The position numbers and the translations under genes were made by a program. From the NCBI GenBank assembly GCA_963773315.1, contig CAVZAF010000010.1, positions 1-64,000 on the forward strand: DNA of 64,000 nucleotides, given 5' to 3'. This document shows, piece after piece, positions 53,458-60,687 of the stretch. Position 1 is the stretch's first letter; each line of letters starts with the position of its first letter. The notes under the pieces were generated by a model. The model saw nothing but the letters and a program-made list of their open reading frames with translations, ran no database searches and was not told the DNA's origin. This DNA comes from DATKAS01 sp963773315. GTDB lineage: Bacteria; Actinomycetota; Acidimicrobiia; Acidimicrobiales; DATKAS01.

Positions 53458-54699
53458 ATGCCCTGGAGGAAGATCGGCACCATCGCCCTCGTCATCATCA
53501 CGAGCCTCTTCGTGTTGGTGGCGTCCGTCGCGGTCTGGGGCAAGCGCACCCTCTTCGACACGAAGCGCTTCACCGCGGTCGTCGCGTCCGTCGTTGCGGA
53601 TCCTGCCGTCACGAACGCGATGGCGACCCGGCTGACAGACAGCGTGTTCGACGCCGCGCAAAGCAGCGGTGTGGTCGCCGACAACACACCCCAGCAGCTG
53701 CAGCCTCTTCTGCCCGTGCTGCGGGGCGCGTTGCGAGGGGTCGTGAGCGACCAGGTCGAGAAGTTCCTGGCCTCCGACACTGGCCAGCAGATCATGGTGC
53801 GCGCGGTCAGCCGTTCCCACGCTGCCGCGATGCGCGTGCTCGCGGGTGAGAAGCCGGGCAATGCGGTCAACATCGAGAACGGCTCCGTGGTGCTCAACCT
53901 CGTGCCCGCCGTCAACGCGGTGCTCGGACGGCTGCAGGATCGCGGTGTCCTGACCAACAAGAACCTGCCCACTCTCAACGACTCACAGAGCCCGCAACAG
54001 CAGATCAGCGCGCTCAGCACCGCGCTCGGCGTCGACCTGAAGCCGACATTCGGGCAGATCACGGTGTACCAGAACGCGAAGATCGACCACGCCGAGAGCT
54101 ACGTGGCGCTGGCGCAGAAGGTCGCGAAGCAGTTCAAGCGGCTGGTCGTGCTGATCGTGCTCGTCGCGCTCGTGCTGATCGCCGTCACGATCCTCGTGGC
54201 CTACGACCGGCGCCGCGCCGTGATCATGTTGGGCATCGGCGTCGCTTTCGCGGTGGTGCTCTCGCAGATCGTGGAGAAACGGCTCGTCCAACGAATCCCG
54301 TTGCTGCTCACCGACGCGGACTCGCGGGCTGCCGCCCAGAGCGTGATCTCGGCGTTCACGCACAGCCTGGGCAATGTGAACGTCGCCCTCTTCGTCGTCG
54401 GCCTTCTCGCGGCGCTGATCGGCTTCATGGCGAGGCCAGGAGGGGTCGACCTCAAGGGCCACCCGGAGGCCGCCCGCATCGCCATCGGCGCTCTCGCGCT
54501 CGGCGCGCTCTGGATCGCCGGTCTGCACTTCTGGTCGGTGATCTTGGTCGTCGCGTTCGTCATCGTCGGCTTCGGGGCGGTGGCCCGCGCCGAGCAGCTC
54601 GACAAGGGGGAGCCCCCCTCGGAGCCGCCCTCGCCGCCCGAGCCGCTGTCGCCGCCCGAGCCGCCGGTCAGCTCGACTTCGGCGCCGACTTCTTCTTGA
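53458..54699 (+). CDS. Multi-helix membrane protein with extracytoplasmic domain and proline-rich tail
   Basis: A 413-residue protein. One N-terminal hydrophobic helix (about 8-27) precedes a roughly 200-residue soluble domain that reads VWGKRTLFDTKRFTAVVASV, then VADPAVTNAMATRLTDSVFD and QPLLPVLRGALRGVVSDQVE. Five helices follow (about 220-380), then a cytosolic tail of Pro/Glu/Ser (SEPPSPPEPLSPPEP). The pattern W..RT..DT..F...V..L..DP.V...LA..L is common in actinobacterial membrane proteins of unknown function. It is not clearly part of the DUF6325-SHOCT operon, though only 55 bases separate them. Confidence 0.75.
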   Translation: MPWRKIGTIALVIITSLFVLVASVAVWGKRTLFDTKRFTAVVASVVADPAVTNAMATRLTDSVFDAAQSSGVVADNTPQQLQPLLPVLRGALRGVVSDQVEKFLASDTGQQIMVRAVSRSHAAAMRVLAGEKPGNAVNIENGSVVLNLVPAVNAVLGRLQDRGVLTNKNLPTLNDSQSPQQQISALSTALGVDLKPTFGQITVYQNAKIDHAESYVALAQKVAKQFKRLVVLIVLVALVLIAVTILVAYDRRRAVIMLGIGVAFAVVLSQIVEKRLVQRIPLLLTDADSRAAAQSVISAFTHSLGNVNVALFVVGLLAALIGFMARPGGVDLKGHPEAARIAIGALALGALWIAGLHFWSVILVVAFVIVGFGAVARAEQLDKGEPPSEPPSPPEPLSPPEPPVSSTSAPTSS

Positions 54700-54919
54700 G
54701 CGGAGCGATCTGCGAGCCGTCGAGCTGGCCGATGTCGACACCGTTCTCGAAGTGCACCCAGTAGCGCAGGCGGTTGAACCCGTTGACGAGCATCACCTTG
54801 CCCTTGGTGCCCGTCGGCACGTTCGGCAGGTCGACGATCGCCTCGCACTTCGCGCCCACCTTGAGCTCGATCTGACCGGTGAGCGGGTTCGCGAGCTTGT
54901 GGGGAGTCCAGCTGGGCAC
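54668..54919 (-). CDS. Small SH3-like hypothetical protein
   Basis: An 83-residue protein: LKVGAKCEAIVDLPNVPTGT, then KGKVMLVNGFNRLRYWVHFE, then NGVDIGQLDGSQIAPLKK. The K.G..V....VP.GT.G.V....G..WIRYWV.F.NG..IG.L....L layout looks like a small beta-barrel (SH3-like) found in actinobacteria. GTG 54919 is taken as the start because the solute-binding-like gene ends just upstream at 54931. The 3' end overlaps the convergent membrane-protein gene by 32 bases. Confidence 0.65.
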   Translation of the reverse strand: MPSWTPHKLANPLTGQIELKVGAKCEAIVDLPNVPTGTKGKVMLVNGFNRLRYWVHFENGVDIGQLDGSQIAPLKKKSAPKSS

Positions 54920-54930
54920 GGGAGGCGACG

Positions 54931-56001
54931 CTAGTCGGCTGCCAGCGTCGCCTCCGCGGTGCGTTGCATGCGGGCGACGGCCTGGGTGGGGGACAGCTCG
55001 CCCTTCAGCGCGGCGTTGATCGACGACCACCCGGCGTCCTCGATCTCCGGGAACCGCGGAAGTGGCGGATAGGTGATCATCCCGTCAGCGATGGTCGCGC
55101 GGATGATGTCGAGGCGGGCAGCGTCGACGGCATCGAGCGGCGTGACCGAAGCGAACGCATCGACATGGGCGCACACGGTGCCGCTCTCCGCGTCGAGCGC
55201 ATGCGCCTCGAACGAGGACAGGCGCCGGATCGCGTCGAGCGCCGCGGGCACGTCTCCGCAGGTGCGCGGCATCGCCCACGCGTGACACCCCGAGTACGAG
55301 CGAAGGCCGGCCGGCCCGGAGAGGTACGGATGGGGCGACAGGTGAGGAGCGGCCCACGATCCGCGGAGTGCCGCAAAGCCGCCCGGCCAGGTCGCGGCCA
55401 TGTCGACGATGCCGGCACCGAGCGCGGCGTCGACGTCGTCGTAGTGCCACGACGGCAACGCGTTCGGGCCGCGGTGGGCGATGCGGCAGAGCGCGTCAAC
55501 AGCCTCGACCGCGTGCGTGGTCTCGAGCGTGGGCTGCTGGTCGGAGTCGAAGAGCGCACCGCCGTGCGATGCGACATGTTCGAAGAACGTGCCGAAGAGG
55601 CCCGATTCGCGTCCCGTGAAGCCGAAGACCGCGTCGGCACGAAGCAGCGCCTCCCACGTGAGCGGGGGATCGTCGAGGCGGTCGTGCGCCCACATCACGC
55701 GCACGTCGACGTTGCGGGGCACGCACAGCAGCGCACCGTCGTAGGTGCACAGGTCGACGGCTCGCGGAGCGAGGCCGCGCCCGAGCTCGGGATCGAGTCG
55801 GGTGAGCCACTGCGCCTGTGACGGCGCGTACTTCGAGTGCGTCGACAGGACATCGATGCGCTCCCCGGCCGCCAGCAGCTCGGCGACTGCTCGGTTCAAC
55901 GTCGGATGGTCCGCATGCACGACGACGTCGGCGTCGGCGGGAAGCAGCGAGTAGAGCCCGTCGTACATCGGCCCGCCCACGAGTGCGACGCGCAACGCCA
56001 T
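54931..56001 (-). CDS. Solute-binding-protein-like cytosolic protein
   Basis: A 356-residue protein with the fold pattern of ABC sugar-binding proteins: ADVVVHADHPTLNRAVAELL, then IDVLSTHSKYAPSQAQWLTR, then DLCTYDGALLCVPRNVDVRV, then VFGFTGRESGLFGTFFEHVA, then GAGIVDMAATWPGGFAALRG. It has no signal peptide or lipobox: the first residues are MALRVALVGGPMYDGL. Either the true start is elsewhere (no better one seen) or the protein binds its ligand inside the cell. No permease or ATPase gene adjoins it. It is divergent from the LLM oxidoreductase gene. Confidence 0.7.
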   Translation of the reverse strand: MALRVALVGGPMYDGLYSLLPADADVVVHADHPTLNRAVAELLAAGERIDVLSTHSKYAPSQAQWLTRLDPELGRGLAPRAVDLCTYDGALLCVPRNVDVRVMWAHDRLDDPPLTWEALLRADAVFGFTGRESGLFGTFFEHVASHGGALFDSDQQPTLETTHAVEAVDALCRIAHRGPNALPSWHYDDVDAALGAGIVDMAATWPGGFAALRGSWAAPHLSPHPYLSGPAGLRSYSGCHAWAMPRTCGDVPAALDAIRRLSSFEAHALDAESGTVCAHVDAFASVTPLDAVDAARLDIIRATIADGMITYPPLPRFPEIEDAGWSSINAALKGELSPTQAVARMQRTAEATLAAD

Positions 56002-56087
56002 GTCGACGCTCCCTTCATTTCCGTCCGGCCGTCGCGGATAGCCTCGCCGCAGTCCAGCACCGAGCCAGCATCTAGGGGGAGAGAGCC

Positions 56088-57131
56088 ATGAAGCTCAGCA
56101 TGCAGCTCAGCTACGCGGGTGGGTTCAAAGAGGCAGCGAAGCAGGTCGTCGACCTCGAGAAGGCGGGCCTCGACGTCGTGTGGGTCGCGGAGGCGTACAC
56201 GTTCGACGCGATCAGCCAGATGGGATACCTCGCTGCGATCACCGACCGCGTCGAGATCGGGTCGGGGATCGTGAACGTATTCTCCCGCACGCCGACGTTG
56301 CTCGGCATGACTGCGGCGGGCCTCGACTTCGTGAGCGACGGACGCTGCATCCTCGGTCTCGGCGCCTCGGGACCGCAGGTCGTCGAGGGCTTCCACGGTG
56401 TCCCCTACGAGAAGCCGCTCATGCGCATCAAAGAGACGATCGAGGTCGTCCGGCGAGTCCTCCGTCGCGAGGTCATCGACTTCCACGGCCAGACGATCGA
56501 CATCCCGCTGCCCGAGGGTCAGGGCACGGGCCTCGGCAAGCCGCTGAAGCTGATCAACCGTCCGGTGCGTCCCGCGGTCCCGATCTGGTGGGCGTCGCTG
56601 ATGGGCAATGCGGTCGCCGCGACGGCTGAAGTGGCCGACGGCTGGCTGCCGATCATGTTCATCCCCGAGAAGGCGATGAGCGTCTGGGGTGACGACCTGA
56701 AGCGCGGCCTCGCGAAGCGCTCGCCTGACTTGCCGCCGCTCGACGTCTCCGCGGGCGGCATGCTCGCGATCGGCGACGACCTTCCCGTCGAGAAGATCCG
56801 TGACATGGGGCGGCCCGGCACGGCGCTGTACGTCGGCGGCATGGGGGCGCGTGGCAAGAACTTCTACAACGACCTCGCCGTGCGCTATGGCTTCGATCAA
56901 GCCGCGAAGGAGATCCAGGACCTCTACCTCGACGGCAAGAAGGAAGAGGCGGCGGCGAAGGTGCCCGAGGAGTGGCTCGAGAAGACCTCGCTGGTCGGCC
57001 CCGCCTCCTACATCGCTGAACGAGTCGCGGCGTACAAGGAGGCTGGTGTCACAGTGCTCAACGTGAACCCCGTCGGCTCAGATCCGGTCAAGGCCATCGA
57101 TCAGATCCGCGAGATCGTCGACGCGGCATGA
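56088..57131 (+). CDS. LLM-class F420-dependent oxidoreductase
   Basis: A 347-residue luciferase-like TIM barrel: MKLSMQLSYAGGFKEAAKQV, then AEAYTFDAISQMGYLAAITD, then RVEIGSGIVNVFSRTPTLLG, then ILGLGASGPQVVEGFHGVPY, then LVGPASYIAERVAAYKEAGV. The G(L/I)GASGPQV.EG.HG segment is the F420-binding signature of actinobacterial N5,N10-methylene-H4MPT-reductase-like members. GGGGGAGAG lies seven bases before the ATG. Its TGA overlaps the ATG of the following serine hydrolase (ATGA, 57128-57131), so they are co-translated. Confidence 0.9.
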   Translation: MKLSMQLSYAGGFKEAAKQVVDLEKAGLDVVWVAEAYTFDAISQMGYLAAITDRVEIGSGIVNVFSRTPTLLGMTAAGLDFVSDGRCILGLGASGPQVVEGFHGVPYEKPLMRIKETIEVVRRVLRREVIDFHGQTIDIPLPEGQGTGLGKPLKLINRPVRPAVPIWWASLMGNAVAATAEVADGWLPIMFIPEKAMSVWGDDLKRGLAKRSPDLPPLDVSAGGMLAIGDDLPVEKIRDMGRPGTALYVGGMGARGKNFYNDLAVRYGFDQAAKEIQDLYLDGKKEEAAAKVPEEWLEKTSLVGPASYIAERVAAYKEAGVTVLNVNPVGSDPVKAIDQIREIVDAA

Positions 57132-58297
57132 CCGACGTCGCGACTCCCACCATCGGCGGCACTGTCGAGCCCGGCTTCGAGGCCGTGCGCGACGCGTTCG
57201 TCCGCAACTTCACCCAACACGGCGAGCTCGGCGCGCAGGTCGCGGTGCACGTCAACGGCAAGAAGGTGGTCGACCTCTGGGGCGGCGTCGCCGATCCGGC
57301 GACCGGTCGGGCCTACGACGACCGCACGCTGCAGCTCGTGTTCTCGACCACGAAAGGCGCCACGGCGGTCTGCGTCGCGCTGCTCGCGCAGCGGGGCGAG
57401 ATCGACTACGACGCGAAGGTCGCCGACTACTGGCCCGAGTTCGCGGCCGAGGGAAAGGGTGAGATCCCCGTGCGCGTGCTCATGTCGCACCGCGCCGGCC
57501 TCCCGGTGATCGACCGCACGCTCACGGCCGACGAGGTCTTCGCATGGACGCCGGTCATCGAAGCGCTGGCCGCGCAGGCGCCCGTGTGGGAGCCCGGCAC
57601 GAAGCACGGGTACCACGCCGTCACGTACGGCCATCTCGCCGGAGAGCTCGTGCGCCGTGTCAGTGGCAAGAGCCTCGGCACCTTCTTCGCCGACGAGGTC
57701 GCGAAGCCGCTGGGGCTCGACTTCTGGATCGGGCTGCCGGCGTCGCAAGAGTCGCGCGTTGCTCCGCTCGTGCCGTCACCACCGCCGCCGCCCGAGATAG
57801 AGGCGATGATGTCCCAGTTCATGGGCCCCGACAGCTTGGCGGGCCGCGCTCTGTCGCTCGGGGGTGCACTCGGCGCGAGCGCAGGAAACATGGTCTTCAA
57901 CACGCCTGCGCTGCACGCGGCAGAGATCCCGGCCGCGAACGGCATCACCAACGCAATGTCGCTCTCTCGCATGTACGCGGCCTGCGTGTCCGAGGTCGAC
58001 GGCACCCGCTTGCTGACCCCCGAGACAGTGGCCAAGGTGAGCGAGACGCAGACAAGTGGACCCGACCAGGTGCTCATGCTCGAGTCGACGTTCGGCCTCG
58101 GCTTCATGACGTCGGGGATCATGACGCCGATGCTCGGCTCGTCGTCGTTCGGCCACGCCGGCGCCGGCGGCTCACTCGGCTTCGGCGATGCCGACAGCGG
58201 AGTCGCGTTCGGCTACGTCATGAACCAGATGCAGATGAACCTCGCGGGCGACCCGCGCCCCGCGGGCCTCATCGACGCTGTGAAGGCGAGCCTCTAG
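57128..58297 (+). CDS. Serine hydrolase, EstB / class-C beta-lactamase fold
   Basis: A 389-residue penicillin-binding-protein-fold esterase. It has AVHVNGKKVVDLWGGVADPA, the nucleophile in VFSTTKGATAVCVALLAQRG (STTK, the SxxK motif), VRVLMSHRAGLP, and the Tyr motif in KHGYHAVTYGHLAGELVRRV (YHA). HAGAGGSLGFGD near the C-terminus replaces the KTG box. Actinobacterial members are esterases or lipases (LipE/EstB group) rather than beta-lactamases. It is coupled to the LLM oxidoreductase. Convergent with the next gene, whose stop overlaps by four bases. Confidence 0.87.
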   Translation: MTDVATPTIGGTVEPGFEAVRDAFVRNFTQHGELGAQVAVHVNGKKVVDLWGGVADPATGRAYDDRTLQLVFSTTKGATAVCVALLAQRGEIDYDAKVADYWPEFAAEGKGEIPVRVLMSHRAGLPVIDRTLTADEVFAWTPVIEALAAQAPVWEPGTKHGYHAVTYGHLAGELVRRVSGKSLGTFFADEVAKPLGLDFWIGLPASQESRVAPLVPSPPPPPEIEAMMSQFMGPDSLAGRALSLGGALGASAGNMVFNTPALHAAEIPAANGITNAMSLSRMYAACVSEVDGTRLLTPETVAKVSETQTSGPDQVLMLESTFGLGFMTSGIMTPMLGSSSFGHAGAGGSLGFGDADSGVAFGYVMNQMQMNLAGDPRPAGLIDAVKASL

Positions 58298-59271
58298 CGC
58301 GAGCGGACGCCGCTCAGCCGGTCGATCACCGTTTCGGCCTCGGCCACGAGCTGACGCACGAGCTCGCCCGCTGGGACGAGCTCGTCGATCGCGCCCGCGC
58401 CCTGTCCGCAGGGAAAGAACTCGCGGGTGGGGTCGACCTTCGTGTGCTCGTCGCCGCCGAGATGGGCGACACCCGCCTGCGTGGACGCGACCATCTGCTG
58501 CGGGAACGGCTTGAGCTCGTCGGGATGCTCCTCGAAGTGCTGTGTCCACTCGTTGCGCACGACGCGGCACGTCTTGCCCGTGTACGACCGTGAGATCACG
58601 GTGCCGTCCTCGGCGAGCCCGAGGAGCACGTCCTTGTAGCCGGGAACCGCACGCGCCTCGGGAGTCGCGATGAACCTCGTGCCGATCCACACGCCGTCAG
58701 CGCCGAGCGCGAGCGATGCCGCGAGCCCGCGGCCGTCGAACAACCCGCCCGCGGCGACGACCGGCACACGCTCGCCGACCGCGTCGACGACCTGGGGGAC
58801 GAGCGCCATGGTCGCGACGAGCCCGGTGTGCCCCCCGGCTTCGGTGCCCTGGGCGACGACGATGTCGCAGCCCGCCTCGACGGCAGCGGTCGCGTGTCGC
58901 ACCTTCCCGCACATGCTCGCGACGAGGACGTTGCTCTGATGGCAGAGGTCGATGACGTCGCGCGGGATGCCGAGGCCGGCGACGAAGACCCGTGCCCCGC
59001 CGTCGATCACCGACTGCACCTGGCTCTCGACCTGGCCCGCGACGGCGGTGAGCAGGTCGACGCCGAACGGCTTGCTCGTCAGCGATCGGGTCTTCGCGAT
59101 CTCTTCGATCATCCCCTCGTGGCCCATCGTCGAGGCGCCGAGGCAGCCGAAGCCGCCGGCCTCTGAGACAGCCGAGGCGAGGCGGTGGTACGAGACCCCT
59201 CCCATGCCGGCGAGCATCACGGGGTGCTCGATCTCGAGCACGTCGGTCAGGCGGGTGCGCATGGCGCGCAT
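58294..59271 (-). CDS. NAD(P)H-dependent flavin oxidoreductase (nitronate-monooxygenase-like)
   Basis: A 325-residue FMN TIM-barrel enzyme: HPVMLAGMGGVSYHRLASAV, then GGFGCLGASTMGHEGM, then CDIVVAQGTEAGGHTGLVAT, then VPVVAAGGLFDGRGLAASLA, then LGADGVWIGTRFIATPEARA. AQG.EAGGH and GADGV..GTRF are the family's FMN and substrate signatures. It oxidises nitronates or reduces enoyl substrates. ATG 59271 or 59262 may be used; the earlier frame to 59310 crosses the terminator-like hairpin. Actinobacterial genomes carry many such paralogues. Confidence 0.85.
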   Translation of the reverse strand: MRAMRTRLTDVLEIEHPVMLAGMGGVSYHRLASAVSEAGGFGCLGASTMGHEGMIEEIAKTRSLTSKPFGVDLLTAVAGQVESQVQSVIDGGARVFVAGLGIPRDVIDLCHQSNVLVASMCGKVRHATAAVEAGCDIVVAQGTEAGGHTGLVATMALVPQVVDAVGERVPVVAAGGLFDGRGLAASLALGADGVWIGTRFIATPEARAVPGYKDVLLGLAEDGTVISRSYTGKTCRVVRNEWTQHFEEHPDELKPFPQQMVASTQAGVAHLGGDEHTKVDPTREFFPCGQGAGAIDELVPAGELVRQLVAEAETVIDRLSGVRSR

Positions 59272-59298
59272 CGTATTGGCCCTGTTGGCGCACGCGGC

Positions 59299-59343
59299 GA
59301 GGCCCGTCACCTCCCCGGGGGGACGAGAGAGGTGACGGGCCTC
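59299..59343 (-). terminator. Strong hairpin downstream of the geranylgeranyl-reductase-type gene
   Basis: GAGGCCCGTCACCT (59299-59312) and AGGTGACGGGCCTC (59330-59343) are perfectly complementary 14-base arms around a 17-base loop that itself contains CCCCGGGG. It follows the end of the 59392-60678 gene by about 50 bases in the leftward direction, as expected of an actinobacterial terminator. No U-tract is needed in this group. Confidence 0.7.
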
Positions 59344-59391
59344 GACCAGGTGAGGTCACGCCGCGCGACCGGCGTGGCTCGGTTGTTGGGC

Positions 59392-60678
59392 TCAGGGTAC
59401 GGAAGGCGCGTTTCCGCTTTGTGTCGTCGCAGTGAATGCCGCGGGTCCGTCGTCTGCCGCCGCGAAGGCTCCGTCGCGGTCAAGGAAGTGGCGGTGCCAT
59501 CGCCCCGGTGTGAGCACCACGGCTCGGGGCTCGTCCTCGAAGAGCCAGCGGGCGAAGTTGCGCCGCGTCCAATGGGACGAGCCTGCGATGCGGATGGCGC
59601 CGCGAGCGCCGCTGCGACTCGCGAGGACCTTGCCGAGCGCGACCGACATGTGGTGATCGGCGACGAGCTCACGGTGCACCGCTCGCTCGTAGCCCGCGGC
59701 GACGACGGCGGAGTCGGCGCTTCCCGTCTCGAGGATCGCCTCCGCGGCGAGGACGCCGGTGAGCAGTGCTTGCCCGATTCCTTCACCGGTGAGCCGATCA
59801 GTCGCCCCCGCGGCGTCGCCGACGAACAGCGCGCGGCCTGATGACAGTGGGAGCGTCCCGATCCGCGCGGGGATCGGCCACGCCTTGTGCGGCGCTTCGG
59901 CGACCGCGTCGGGGCCGAGCACCGATCGGATGTGGGGCCGGGCGAGCAAGTCGGGCCACAGCTGCTTCATCGCTTGCGTCGAGATCGCCCCACCGCGCGG
60001 GATTCCGAACCCGACGTTCGCGCGTCCGCCACCGAGGGGGAACGACCAGGCGTAGCCCGGCAGCAGGTCGGTCTCGAACCACACCCACAGCTGTGTCGCC
60101 GTCTCCGGGCCGACGTGCGCGAAGTACTGGCGGAACGCGTGCCACTCGCCGAGGTAGCCGGCCTCCCCGGAGCCCAGCATCTTTCGCAGCGACGACCACA
60201 TGCCGTCAGCACCGATCGCCATGTCGGCGTGCACGATGCCGAGGCCTTCGACCTCGATCTCGATCGCGTCGGCGTGCTGGTGCACCCCGGTCAGCGCGGC
60301 GCCTTCGTGCACCTCGGCGCCGGCATCGCGAGCACGATCCAGGAGCAGCGCGTCGAGCTCGGAGCGACGGACGACGGCCGCGTAGACCCCGCGCCCTCGT
60401 GGCAGCGGCAGCTCGACGACGCGTCCCGATGGCGATCGCACCCACGCGGCATCGACGGCCTGCCATGACGGCAAGTGGAGGGGCGACACACCGAGCTGCT
60501 CGAGCAACCGAAGCGCGCCGGTCGTGAGCCCGTCGCCACAGCACTTGTCACGCGGGAAAGTGGCCTTGTCGATCAGCGCGACGCGCGCGCCCGCCTTCGC
60601 GAGGGTGATCGCGGCGGCACTGCCCGCCGGGCCCGCGCCGACGACAGCAACGTCGACTTCGGTTACGGACACGGCCAC
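59392..60678 (-). CDS. Geranylgeranyl-reductase-family FAD oxidoreductase
   Basis: A 428-residue flavoprotein of the PHBH fold. The FAD motif is VAVVGAGPAGSAAAITLAKA (about 10-29). DKCCGDGLTTGALRLLEQLG is the family's Cys-containing loop. ADMAIGADGMWSSLRKML is the GD motif, and ALFVGDAAGATDRLTGEGIG contacts the FAD ribityl. Members saturate isoprenoid chains of menaquinone or carotenoid-like lipids; the actinobacterial branch is often linked to menaquinone maturation. No men genes are adjacent. Transcription should end at the hairpin 59299-59343. Confidence 0.87.
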   Translation of the reverse strand: MAVSVTEVDVAVVGAGPAGSAAAITLAKAGARVALIDKATFPRDKCCGDGLTTGALRLLEQLGVSPLHLPSWQAVDAAWVRSPSGRVVELPLPRGRGVYAAVVRRSELDALLLDRARDAGAEVHEGAALTGVHQHADAIEIEVEGLGIVHADMAIGADGMWSSLRKMLGSGEAGYLGEWHAFRQYFAHVGPETATQLWVWFETDLLPGYAWSFPLGGGRANVGFGIPRGGAISTQAMKQLWPDLLARPHIRSVLGPDAVAEAPHKAWPIPARIGTLPLSSGRALFVGDAAGATDRLTGEGIGQALLTGVLAAEAILETGSADSAVVAAGYERAVHRELVADHHMSVALGKVLASRSGARGAIRIAGSSHWTRRNFARWLFEDEPRAVVLTPGRWHRHFLDRDGAFAAADDGPAAFTATTQSGNAPSVP

Positions 60679-60687
60679 CCGCTGAGA

